From: Ktedonosporobacter rubrisoli | GTDB lineage: Bacteria > Chloroflexota > Ktedonobacteria > Ktedonobacterales > Ktedonobacteraceae | DNA length: 64,000 bases | Assembly: GCF_004208415.1 (NCBI RefSeq) | Contig: NZ_CP035758.1 | Location: 1,922,001 to 1,986,000, forward strand | Direction: 5' to 3' | Part shown: piece after piece, positions 17,572 through 25,344 of the stretch | How the letters are laid out: each line of letters opens with the position of its first letter | Position numbering within the stretch: the stretch's first letter is position 1 | Position numbers and translations under genes: made by a program | Notes under the pieces: generated by a model | The model's input: the letters and a program-made list of their open reading frames with translations, nothing else | Database searches by the model: none | Told to the model about the DNA's origin: nothing

Positions 17572-18245
17572 GCAAGGCCCTTTCCTCAGCCTATAGTTAC
17601 CTTGCTAGCACAATCACACCGGGTTCGTTCCACTTTTTTACAACAGGTTATTCAAGGCAGGTTCTGAGCTTGCATAGCATATCAGGCTTATAGCAATATT
17701 TACATTTAAAAAGGATTAAGTCAATAAAATAGTACAATTACTACCATTTGGTCCCAACTATGAGTACTACCATTTGCCTCTGTAAAGAAGTTCAAATAGG
17801 ACACAATACGTTAAAAAGCTCTGGCCAAGCAGGCGGTTAGCTTGACAATGCCGATGCTGTACGGTACCCTTACTTAGACTGCTTTTAGCTGATCTCTCTA
17901 TATGGCTTGAAGATACTGAAGTAGAGCCAAATCAAGTAACAGAAAAGGCATTGCAATACTATGACCCGGATGTATGAGGAGCCTGTGAAAAGAGCAGGCA
18001 AGCAAGGTGTTACCGCACTGTTTAACCAGCACTTTGCCCAGGGTCGTATTATGCCCTTTTTCTGGCATTGGCTGAGTTGAATCAGGCGAGAAAAAGCAGA
18101 ACATACCTGGCCGTGGGCAGACAAAACATCGCGCTCACGGCCTTTGTGTTTGCTGTTTCCCCTCTCTTAAAGAAAGCTGATAAACGCAAGCTGTAAGCGC
18201 ATCCCCACGGCTTTTTTATGGCTTATCGAAAGAAGAGGAAAACAG
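17572..18245. other. gene-free gap with a possible coding relic
   Basis: About 670 bp. In the forward strand, positions about 17859-17977 read like the end of a protein (WLEDTEVEPNQVTEKAL, then YYDPDV and stop) but have no start codon or family I recognise. The rest holds the promoter of the beta-helix gene and the leader of the methyltransferase gene. Confidence 0.4.
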
Positions 18246-19031
18246 ATGACACATTTTCAAGACGATCATGCCTTCTTTGAGTACCTTCTGCATGAGTACA
18301 ATCAGCCCTTCAGTGGCTGGGATTTTTCCTACCTCAAAGGCCGGCGCGAGGAGCTCCAGCATAAGCTCGCCTGGGACTACACAGCAATAGCCCTTACAGC
18401 TATGCGCCAGGCTCAAGCGCTGCTCGATATGCATACAGGCGGCGGAGAGCAACTGGCTCGGCTTCTCGCACAGCAGCCTGTCGCCGAAGTGTATGCTACT
18501 GAAGGCTATCAGCCCAATATAGAGCTTGCCCGTCAGCGCCTGGAACCGCTAGGAGTGAGCGTCTCTGCGGTAAACGATGCTCGGTTGCCTTTTGCCGACG
18601 AGCAGCTCGATTTGATTCTCAATAGGCATGGGGACTTCGCAGCCCACGAAGTAAAGCGCGTGCTCAAATCTGGTAAGCTTTTCATCACGCAGCAGGTCGG
18701 TGATCAGACCAATCGTCGTTTGCATGAAGTGTTGGACCCGCCAGCGCAGAACAACGCTTCTGGACGGCCAGCCTGGAATTTGTCATATGCTGTACGCGAG
18801 ATGCAAGAGGCTGGTTGGCACATCCTGGAACAGCGAGAGGATACTTTCACAACGCGCTTCTACGATGTTGGTGCTATCGTCTATTATCTCAAAGCCATCC
18901 CCTGGGAGATACCTGGCTTCTCAGTTGAGCGCTACTTCGAAAGGCTTCTCGCGGTCCGCGATCTTATCGAGCATGAGGGGCCGCTTGATGTAGCTTTCCA
19001 TAGCTTCCTAATAGTGGCGCGCAAGCCATAG
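18246..19031 (+). CDS. class I SAM-dependent methyltransferase
   Basis: A 261-residue Rossmann-fold methyltransferase. Motif I is ALLDMHTGGGEQLA (residues about 58-71), followed by an acidic residue after strand 2 (ATEGYQPN) and the motif IV-like segment LDLILNRHGDF. The substrate-binding lid is the C-terminal third. AAGAGGAAAACAG precedes the ATG. The substrate is unknown. A decayed copy of its motif I region lies 2 kb upstream, on the other side of the beta-helix gene. Confidence 0.88.
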   Translation: MTHFQDDHAFFEYLLHEYNQPFSGWDFSYLKGRREELQHKLAWDYTAIALTAMRQAQALLDMHTGGGEQLARLLAQQPVAEVYATEGYQPNIELARQRLEPLGVSVSAVNDARLPFADEQLDLILNRHGDFAAHEVKRVLKSGKLFITQQVGDQTNRRLHEVLDPPAQNNASGRPAWNLSYAVREMQEAGWHILEQREDTFTTRFYDVGAIVYYLKAIPWEIPGFSVERYFERLLAVRDLIEHEGPLDVAFHSFLIVARKP

Positions 19032-19118
19032 CTGATGAATAGCGGGTAAATAACTCACCTGCGCTTTTTCTATTGAAGTGGATACCCCTTCTACGGGGCA
19101 GATGAACAAGGTAAAACA

Positions 19119-19136
19119 GTAAATTGGACAATTTAC
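19119..19136. promoter_or_regulatory. inverted repeat upstream of the TetR promoter
   Basis: GTAAATT-GGAC-AATTTAC, perfect 7-bp arms, ending 2 bp before the -35 box at 19139. It is a possible second operator for the TetR regulator or for an activator. Confidence 0.4.
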
Positions 19137-19138
19137 CC

Positions 19139-19167
19139 TTGACGTAGGCAAGATTGAGGACTAGAAT
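19139..19167 (+). promoter_or_regulatory. promoter of the TetR gene
   Basis: TTGACG (19139-19144), a 17-bp spacer and TAGAAT (19162-19167). The -10 box overlaps the left arm of the operator-like repeat. Confidence 0.6.
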
Positions 19168-19204
19168 CCGAATATCTGAAAGAATTATTCGGAAATTCGG
19201 ATTC
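19164..19204. promoter_or_regulatory. operator-like inverted repeat of the TetR gene
   Basis: GAATCCGAAT (19164-19173) and ATTCGGATTC (19195-19204) are perfect 10-bp inverted arms. A further ATTCGG half-site lies at 19187-19192. The repeat covers the -10 box and transcription start of the TetR gene, which indicates autorepression. Confidence 0.6.
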
Positions 19205-19219
19205 CCTAAAGGAAGGTAA

Positions 19220-19969
19220 GTGCTAAAGTTGAAAAAGAATTCATTGACTCCATTTCAACTTCCAGTTCAGGCCAATCGCATTCTCGATGTTGCTGCTGAT
19301 CTGCTTATGAAGTGGGGATATAAGCGGGTCACAGTGGGAGATATTGCCAGCCAGGCAGGCTTGAGCGCTGGCACGCTCTACGAGTATTGGAAATCTAAAA
19401 AAGCCATCTTCGAAGCTGTGTTGTTACGGGAACTGCTCTCTATCTGGAACGAGCTGCTGGAAGTGATCGAGGCCGATCCCAACGAGGTATTATTGCATCG
19501 CCAACACTATACCTTGCAAATCCTGCTTGGGAGGCGTCCACTTGCCCGCGCCTTCTTCAGCGGCGATAGCACATTATTGGAAGAGCTTGCCCTCAAGCCT
19601 GACGTGAGCAGCCAGCAACTTGTTTCGCCAAAGGAACTACTTCTCTGGCTGCGCGGCCATGGATTGGTGAGAACTGATAGGGACCTCTCCTTGCAAGCCT
19701 ATACATATGGCATGATCATGACCGGTTCTACGCTTGCCGATCCTTTTCTCGCCGGCGAAGAGCAGTTGTCGGTAGAGGAAAAGGCTGAAGCGCTGGCCCA
19801 GCTGATACGTGACGTGTTTGAGCCCAGCATCCTGCCATCTCCTGGAGAATTGCGAGAGAGGATAGTACCTGAAGTTAAGCAATTTTTTATGCGCTTACGC
19901 GATTTGTGTCAGGAAAGAATAGAGGAGCGCCTGGTTATGTCACAAAAGAGTTCAGAACAGAAGGGATAA
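19220..19969 (+). CDS. TetR/AcrR family transcriptional regulator
   Basis: A 249-residue protein with an N-terminal TetR helix-turn-helix (residues about 20-66: ILDVAADLLMKWGYKRVTVGD, SAGTLYEYWKSKKAIFEAV). The C-terminal ligand domain is variable. The GTG at 19220 opens the frame, but TTG at 19229 is also possible because GGAAGG lies just before 19220. A perfect inverted repeat overlaps its promoter. The next gene (19975) starts 5 bases after the stop, so the two are co-transcribed and the regulator probably controls it. Confidence 0.9.
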   Translation: MLKLKKNSLTPFQLPVQANRILDVAADLLMKWGYKRVTVGDIASQAGLSAGTLYEYWKSKKAIFEAVLLRELLSIWNELLEVIEADPNEVLLHRQHYTLQILLGRRPLARAFFSGDSTLLEELALKPDVSSQQLVSPKELLLWLRGHGLVRTDRDLSLQAYTYGMIMTGSTLADPFLAGEEQLSVEEKAEALAQLIRDVFEPSILPSPGELRERIVPEVKQFFMRLRDLCQERIEERLVMSQKSSEQKG

Positions 19970-19974
19970 AGAGC

Positions 19975-20532
19975 ATGCTTCTTGATACCTATCTTCCCGC
20001 TTATCACTTTCATGAGGTGAATACGCTCATGATAAATGGCGAGGCTAAACAGATCTATACGGCCATCAAAGAGCTTGATTTCACAAGATCGAAAGTGCTC
20101 ACTGCCCTCTTTACAATGGGCGGGCTGGTACGCGTTCCTCATACCAGATTGACCCTTCAAGGCTTTCTCCACAATGGTTTCAGCTTGCTTGAAGAAAGGC
20201 CTGGTGACGAGATGGTTATTGGCACCCTCTGGCGCGCTCCTTTACCACCCCTACGAATCGAGCGGCCGCCCAGGATGTCAGCAGAAGCTTTTTTACAGTT
20301 TCATGAGCCAGGATATGCTAAGCTGGCCTGGAATTTTTCTCTGCATCCCAGTGGCAAGAAACAGGCTATAGTCAGAACGGAGACGCGCGTCTACTGTCTT
20401 GATCCGAAGACAAAACGACAGTTCTCGTGCTACTGGTTGCTGGTAGGTCCGGCGAGCTATGCGACGCGTTGCATAATGCTGCAGCTGGTGCGCGAAGCTC
20501 TGCTTCAGGACAAAGCTGAGACTTCTCGATAA
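19975..20532 (+). CDS. SRPBCC-like hypothetical protein
   Basis: A 185-residue soluble protein starting at the ATG at 19975, 5 bases after the TetR stop. The pattern (FHEVNTLMINGEAKQIYTAIKE..., LLEERPGDEMVIGTLWR, then a strand-rich C-terminus ending in a long helix ALLQD) resembles the START/SRPBCC hydrophobic-ligand-binding fold. This is inference from the residue pattern. It is translationally close to the TetR gene, so it may bind or process the ligand that the regulator senses. Confidence 0.65.
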   Translation: MLLDTYLPAYHFHEVNTLMINGEAKQIYTAIKELDFTRSKVLTALFTMGGLVRVPHTRLTLQGFLHNGFSLLEERPGDEMVIGTLWRAPLPPLRIERPPRMSAEAFLQFHEPGYAKLAWNFSLHPSGKKQAIVRTETRVYCLDPKTKRQFSCYWLLVGPASYATRCIMLQLVREALLQDKAETSR

Positions 20533-20555
20533 AGAACTTCAAATGTAGCGGCTGT

Positions 20556-20581
20556 GGCCAGCCGAATAGCTCTGGCTGGCC
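20556..20581 (+). terminator. terminator hairpin after the TetR operon
   Basis: GGCCAGCC (20556-20563) and GGCTGGCC (20574-20581) form a perfect 8-bp stem with a 10-base loop, 24 bases after the stop. Only a short pyrimidine run (TCTTCCTT) follows. Confidence 0.55.
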
Positions 20582-20738
20582 TCTTCCTTCCTCACTTTAG
20601 AAATATCTCTTAGAATGCAAGTTGGTAGAAGCTGGTTGAGGAGGCTTTTTGTGTGTTATGATCTGATAAACAGGAGGCGAACAATACGGTTGATATTAGA
20701 ACAAAATGAAGAATACGTTCATTTAGAAAGCACAAAGC

Positions 20739-21803
20739 ATGAAAGAAGCCATTGACTCACTTATCTACCCATTACTTACCAAATATGCTCATATTGGAAT
20801 CGTTGTGGGCATCATTGCTGGGAAGCAGACGGCTGTCTTCGGCTATGGCAAGGTCAACAAGGCGTCTCCAGCGATTCCTGAAGGGGAAACGCTCTTTGAG
20901 ATTGGTTCAATCACGAAGGTCTTTACGGCTCTCCTTCTGGCGAATATGGTTGAAGAGGGATTGGTTTCTCTCGATACACCTGTGCGTGCGCTCTTGCCAA
21001 TGTTTCCCAATCTCCCTGAAGAGATGACACTGCTGCGGCTTGTTACTCACACCTCAGGCTTGCCACGCCTGCCTGCAAACTTTTTCAGGTTTGCCGGCTG
21101 GAAGCCGCGCAACCCCTACGCTAACTATTCTCCAGCACGTTTGTATGCCTACCTTTCCAAGTACAAAGCCCCTCCAGAGCCTCAGAAGCCGCCCTCCTAT
21201 CTCTATTCCAATCTGGGGTTTGGCGTGTTAGGACAAGCCCTTGGGCAAAAGCTCGGGACCTCATACGAGCAGGCAGTGATCGACAGGATATGTGCTCCCC
21301 TTGGTCTGTCCGATACTCATTTCACCCTCACCGCCGAGCAACAGCAACGGCTTGCCGCACCTCATACTGCCAGGGGTAAGCTCACGCTGAATTGGGATTT
21401 TGCAACGATGGCTGGAGCGGGCGCTCTTCGGTCTACAGCGCGAGATATGCTTCGGTTTTTGGCAGCCCATCTTGGTCAGTTTTCCACTCCATTACAACCG
21501 GCACTGGATCTTTGCCTGAAGATCCAGGTCGAGAAACCTGTTCCGCAAAGCCAGTTGCTTGGCGTCGCATTGGGCTGGCACGTGAGTGCAACAGGCCAGA
21601 AACCAGCTCGGATCTATTGGCACAATGGAGGGACAGGAGGTTATAGCTCTTTCATGGGATTTGTCAAAGAAGGTGGGCGCGGAGTCGTGATCCTATCCAA
21701 CTATGGATTGACGAGCGAGCCAGAGATTGATCAACTTGGGATGGCAGTTTTGAAGCTCCTCTCCCGTACTACCTACGGCAAGCACGAACTGGAGGATAGC
21801 TGA
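20739..21803 (+). CDS. serine hydrolase, class C beta-lactamase family
   Basis: A 354-residue beta-lactamase-fold protein. Ser57 in SITK is the nucleophile, with Lys60. YLYSNLGFGVLG carries the YxN motif, and HNGGTGGY is the third motif. There is no signal peptide, unlike secreted AmpC enzymes. It is probably an esterase, D-aminopeptidase or similar hydrolase. It is only distantly similar to the gene at 13669. The 5' gap of 206 bp holds its promoter and the terminator of the TetR operon. Confidence 0.88.
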   Translation: MKEAIDSLIYPLLTKYAHIGIVVGIIAGKQTAVFGYGKVNKASPAIPEGETLFEIGSITKVFTALLLANMVEEGLVSLDTPVRALLPMFPNLPEEMTLLRLVTHTSGLPRLPANFFRFAGWKPRNPYANYSPARLYAYLSKYKAPPEPQKPPSYLYSNLGFGVLGQALGQKLGTSYEQAVIDRICAPLGLSDTHFTLTAEQQQRLAAPHTARGKLTLNWDFATMAGAGALRSTARDMLRFLAAHLGQFSTPLQPALDLCLKIQVEKPVPQSQLLGVALGWHVSATGQKPARIYWHNGGTGGYSSFMGFVKEGGRGVVILSNYGLTSEPEIDQLGMAVLKLLSRTTYGKHELEDS

Positions 21804-22069
21804 AAGCACGGTGCGCAGCTCTCCCCAAGATTCTATATTGGCGATGTAGCCATTTTAGCTTGTTCATCACCCGACAATAATAGATTGGTGCGCATTACTC
21901 TGCTGCATTTCCCTTGTTGAACCTGACTTTCCTGATCTTTGTAGAAGAGAAAACATTGGCCTGGAAAAAGTGACGTGCGCTGTTGCCATACTGTTGTCAC
22001 TAGCTTCTGGCATACTGGGAGCATCAAACAGAGATGCGAATGAAGCAATAAAAAAAGGAGCCAGAAAAG

Positions 22070-22426
22070 ATGTTTAAAGGTTTGAATTTTGTGTTGGCGC
22101 ATGTTCCCTCCATTGCCGCAGTGCTGCCCTTCTATACCGAGAAGCTGGGTTTTGAGGTTGAGCTTCAGATGCCAGATTTCGTTCAGTTTAAGCAGCCTAA
22201 CGGTCAGGGCGCCTCCTATGCACTTTCGGCCGAAGGGCCTGCTGAGCCAAAGTCGAGCACTGAGCTGTGGTGGTTTGTCGATGATGTCGAGGCCAGCCTG
22301 GCGCAGCTGCAGGCGCGAGAGGTACCTATTGTCGAAGGCATCGCCGATATGCCCTTCGGACGTACACTGACGATTGCCGATCCGGCTGGCAACAAGCTTT
22401 ATCTGTTGCAACTAGCTCAACAGTAG
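22070..22426 (+). CDS. VOC family protein (glyoxalase/bleomycin-resistance fold)
   Basis: A compact 118-residue vicinal-oxygen-chelate protein with two beta-alpha-beta-beta-beta modules (FYTEKLGFEVE, WWFVDDVEASLAQLQ, TLTIADPAGNKLYLLQ). An AAGGAG site lies 9 bases before the ATG. The usual metal-binding His/Glu are not all evident, so it may bind ligand rather than catalyse. It converges on the LLM gene at 22525, with a shared hairpin between them. Confidence 0.85.
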   Translation: MFKGLNFVLAHVPSIAAVLPFYTEKLGFEVELQMPDFVQFKQPNGQGASYALSAEGPAEPKSSTELWWFVDDVEASLAQLQAREVPIVEGIADMPFGRTLTIADPAGNKLYLLQLAQQ

Positions 22427-22473
22427 CTCGGCTTTCATCCTGGCAACTCTCGGCTGCGGCCAAAGCTAGCAAG

Positions 22474-22507
22474 GAGGAAAGGCGTCCTGTATCACGCGCC
22501 TTTCCTC
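22474..22507. terminator. bidirectional terminator between convergent VOC and LLM genes
   Basis: GAGGAAAGGCG (22474-22484) and CGCCTTTCCTC (22497-22507) form a perfect 11-bp stem with a 12-base loop, placed between two facing stops. Confidence 0.65.
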
Positions 22508-22524
22508 TCTCTTCAACTGCTATT

Positions 22525-23490
22525 TTAAGCTATGAACTCCCGGGCAAAGCGGCGCAAGGTCTCAAGATCAGTGCCTGCGACAAAACGCAGTAGCAACTCT
22601 TGCACACCTGCCTCCGCATAGGCCTCCAGGCGACGACGAAGCGTAGCCGGACTGCCGATCAAGGCTGTATTGAGCCTGTCGCCGAGGCGCGCTTTGAGTG
22701 CGGCTGGAAGTTGGGCCAGGGCCTGTTCATCGCTCTCAGCCAGCAGACAGAGCGTGCTTGTCGTACGCCGGATACTCTCATAATCCCGACCCAGGGCCTC
22801 ACAATGCGCCTTGAGCACCGTCAGCTTTTGCCGCACACTAGCGGGATCGTTACCGATGTTGCAGGCATCGGCATATCTGGCTACAAGCTTGAGCGTGACC
22901 TTCTCGCCGTCGCCGCCGATCAGCAGGGGAATATGGGGCTTCTGCACGCCTTTTGGTTGGTTGATAGCTCCGTTAATTTGATAATATTTCCCTGCAAAGT
23001 GAGCCTCTTCTTGTGTCCACATAGCCAGAATGATCTGCACAGCCTCACGCAGCTGCTGTAGACGTTCCGGGGCTTCGGGATAAGCATAGCCATAGGCCCG
23101 GAATTCGTGTTCGTACCAGCCGGCCCCGATGCCAAAGTTGAGGCGGCCATGTGAGAGCACATCCACGGTACTTGCCATTTTAGCTAGCAGGGCTGGATGG
23201 CGATAGTTATTGCAAGTGACCATCTGGCCGATGCGTATGCTTCTGGTCTCACGGGCTAGAGCGGCTATGCTTGTCCAGCATTCAAAGGTAACTTCCTGGG
23301 AAGGAGTGGGTGTCGTATGAAAATGGTCAACCAGCCAGGCGGAAGCAAAACCTAGCTCCTCGGCTGTTTGCGTGACCCTGATCATTGTTTCGCCGGCTTC
23401 CATCGGCTCTTTGATGTGGGCAAGCTCCATAGTCCAGCCCTGGGGAACAAGCAAACCAAACTGCATTTTGCTCTTGAGTGGAGAGCGCAT
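22525..23490 (-). CDS. LLM class F420-dependent oxidoreductase
   Basis: A 321-residue luciferase-like oxidoreductase (MQFGLLVPQGW, SAWLVDHFHT, VLSHGRLNFGIGAGWYEHEFRAYGY, IPLLIGGDGEKVTL). The HFH/GAGW pattern is that of F420-using LLM enzymes. I chose the ATG at 23490 because an AAGGAGGA site lies about 10 bases upstream. The in-frame start at 23520 would overlap the transporter gene. It is 26 bp downstream of the EamA transporter, so the two are probably co-transcribed. Confidence 0.88.
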   Translation of the reverse strand: MRSPLKSKMQFGLLVPQGWTMELAHIKEPMEAGETMIRVTQTAEELGFASAWLVDHFHTTPTPSQEVTFECWTSIAALARETRSIRIGQMVTCNNYRHPALLAKMASTVDVLSHGRLNFGIGAGWYEHEFRAYGYAYPEAPERLQQLREAVQIILAMWTQEEAHFAGKYYQINGAINQPKGVQKPHIPLLIGGDGEKVTLKLVARYADACNIGNDPASVRQKLTVLKAHCEALGRDYESIRRTTSTLCLLAESDEQALAQLPAALKARLGDRLNTALIGSPATLRRRLEAYAEAGVQELLLRFVAGTDLETLRRFAREFIA

Positions 23491-23516
23491 AGAACTTTTA
23501 TCCTCCTTACAGTTTT

Positions 23517-24410
23517 TCACAGATTTTTCTTATGGTTGTCGGGTGCTGTCTCGACCTCTTTATGCAGCGCGATCCCTCCCGCAACGAGGAGTATGCCAAT
23601 AATTTCTAATGTACTGGGGATCTGATGTAAGACCAGAACTCCGATAAGGGCGGCGGAAGCTGGCAGGAGTGAGAGGAAGAGGGCAAAGGTTGCGCGCGGC
23701 AAGCGCGCCATGGCGAGCTGATCGCCCACATATGGAATGACCGATGAACAAATACCCACCCCTATACCGGCAAGAATGAGGAGCGGCTGAGTCATAGCTG
23801 GCAGCGCTCCTGTGAAGCCAAGGGGAGTAATAGTAATGAGCGCGATAAGCATTGAAGCTCCCAGGCGATCAATCCCGTTGAACTCTCCATCCTGAGCGAT
23901 CCGGTGACCAAGGATTACATAGAGCATAAAGAAGGCACAATTGGCAAAAGCAAATACGAAATCGAGAGGTTGTCCGGCAAAGCGTACATCAGTCAGTAGC
24001 CAGCCGCCCGCGGCGGCGAGCACCAATGCGACAATGTTGCGAGGCGTACGCGCACCTAGCGCGGCAAGAGTGATCGGACCCAGAAATTCGATGGCTCCAA
24101 CCGTTCCTAAAGGGAGGTGCGCAATAGCCAGGTAGAAACAGACATTCATCAGAGCTAGAACGATACCCAGCGCCAGTAGGATACGCCTCTTGGCCCAGGG
24201 CATGTTTAGCAGGGTGCGCCAGGGATGCCGCCAGAGTGCAAAGATCAAGGCAGCGCTGGCGATGCGAAACCAGGCCACACCTAGAACTGAAATACTAGAG
24301 AAAAGAAGGACCGCACACGCGGGACCAAGATAGTGAAAGACTGCGCTTACCAGAAAGAATACATGTGGTGGAATTCTGGCCACCATACCAGTTTTTCTTG
24401 TCTGAAACAT
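23517..24410 (-). CDS. EamA/DMT family transporter (RhtA-like)
   Basis: A 297-residue protein with ten predicted membrane helices in two EamA repeats (for example FYLAIAHLPLGTVGAIEFLG in the first and PRATFALFLSLLPASAALIG in the second). The segments resemble RhtA/YdcZ-type amino-acid or metabolite exporters. It is first in a unit with the LLM gene and divergent from an Lrp/AsnC regulator 96 bp away. That arrangement is common for amino-acid exporters, so an amino acid or related compound is the likely substrate (inference). Confidence 0.88.
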   Translation of the reverse strand: MFQTRKTGMVARIPPHVFFLVSAVFHYLGPACAVLLFSSISVLGVAWFRIASAALIFALWRHPWRTLLNMPWAKRRILLALGIVLALMNVCFYLAIAHLPLGTVGAIEFLGPITLAALGARTPRNIVALVLAAAGGWLLTDVRFAGQPLDFVFAFANCAFFMLYVILGHRIAQDGEFNGIDRLGASMLIALITITPLGFTGALPAMTQPLLILAGIGVGICSSVIPYVGDQLAMARLPRATFALFLSLLPASAALIGVLVLHQIPSTLEIIGILLVAGGIALHKEVETAPDNHKKNL

Positions 24411-24506
24411 CTTTTCCCCTTACACAGATTTCATGCTCACGTATGATACAATGATACAAGAGAAAATCGCGAAAATACATGCCAACTTTAAGGAGATAAA
24501 CCGACC

Positions 24507-25019
24507 ATGGCTCAAGATTTAAGGGAAAATCGGCTATTTACTTATACGTCGATCCACAAGGAAATTGACCCGATCAATAGACGCGTGCTTGAAGAGTTGC
24601 AGCGCGATCCGCGCTTAACTATGTCCGAGCTGGGGCGCCGGATTGGCATGTCGTCCCCGGCCGTAACGGAGCGTGTCCATCGTCTGGAAGAAGCCGGCGT
24701 GATTCGCGGCTATCGGCTGGAACTGAATCCTGCCGCGCTCGGGCTACCGATAGCTGCTTATGTGCGCATTCGACCAAATCCCGGGCAATTGCCTAAGATT
24801 GCAGAGCTGGCCCGGCAGATTCCCGAGGTCGTAGAATGCCATCGCGTCACTGGCGAAGATTGCTTCGTTCTCAAGGTATATATCCCGGCCATTGAGCAGC
24901 TTGACCGTATTCTTGACTGTTTTCTCCTATATGGCACAACCACAACCACGATTATTCAGTCTTCACCGGTTCCTCTTCGCCCACTACCTTTGCCTGAAAA
25001 CTCTTCTGGCGAGGAATAG
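24507..25019 (+). CDS. Lrp/AsnC family transcriptional regulator
   Basis: A 170-residue Lrp-type regulator. The helix-turn-helix (INRRVLEELQRDPRLTMSEL, GMSSPAVTERVHRLEEAG) spans about 23-70, and the RAM ligand domain spans about 80-160 (GLPIAAYVRIRP, VVECHRVTGEDCFVLKVYI). AAGGAGATAAACC gives a strong ribosome binding site. The 96-bp divergent region to the EamA gene contains a direct repeat ATGATACA-ATGATACA that could be a binding site. It probably controls the exporter in response to an amino acid. Confidence 0.9.
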   Translation: MAQDLRENRLFTYTSIHKEIDPINRRVLEELQRDPRLTMSELGRRIGMSSPAVTERVHRLEEAGVIRGYRLELNPAALGLPIAAYVRIRPNPGQLPKIAELARQIPEVVECHRVTGEDCFVLKVYIPAIEQLDRILDCFLLYGTTTTTIIQSSPVPLRPLPLPENSSGEE

Positions 25020-25162
25020 ATAGCAAAAATATGGCCGGCGAGGGCCGACCAGCCTTCTATCTTTTGCGTAACGCTCTATCAGCGTTTAGCTAGTGAAGCT
25101 TATAGCATGCGGAAGGACGTTGCCACAAGAGAGGTTTTGTTCGGTAATGACGAACAGGCGCC

Positions 25163-25191
25163 TTGACAGGAGAAATTTTTTAGACTACGCT
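25163..25191 (+). promoter_or_regulatory. promoter of the APC permease leader RNA
   Basis: TTGACA (25163-25168), a 17-bp spacer and TACGCT (25186-25191). The predicted start near 25198 falls just before the left arm of the closing stem of the leader structure. Confidence 0.5.
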
Positions 25192-25204
25192 CAATAGAGA
25201 TGAA

Positions 25205-25303
25205 AGGTTAGATCTCTGCGCATTGATATGCTTTAGCGATGGTAACGGCTTGAGAACTGAAGGTTCTTCAATATGTTGCCCGGCTTCCCCCTTGATCTAA
25301 CCT
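25205..25303 (+). ncRNA. candidate structured leader RNA (possible translational riboswitch) of the APC permease
   Basis: A 10-bp perfect closing stem (AGGTTAGATC 25205-25214 with GATCTAACCT 25294-25303) encloses about 80 nt that fold further. One stem is GGTAAC (25241-25246) with GTTGCC (25275-25280). It is capped by TTGAGAAC (25250-25257) with GTTCTTCAA (25263-25271, one bulge). There is also a small GCAT-TGAT-ATGC hairpin at 25220-25231. The right arm of the closing stem contains AACCTC (25299-25304), which is complementary to GAGGTT (25333-25338) in the Shine-Dalgarno sequence AAGGAGGTT. The two pairings exclude each other, which is the logic of a translational switch. It matches no riboswitch class I can recall. 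Confidence 0.45.
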
Positions 25304-25344
25304 CTATGGCGGTCTTAAGGCCTCGTCCACAAGGAGGTTTGCCC

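Noticed and set aside
21833..22411. A 192-codon frame on the reverse strand over the VOC gene
   Set aside because: It is the antisense shadow of the VOC gene and its leader, with Cys- and Leu-rich chance composition.
25273..25344. In-frame extension of the APC permease into its leader
   Set aside because: It has no ribosome binding site, runs through the closing stem of the leader structure, and the ATG at 25345 follows AAGGAGG.
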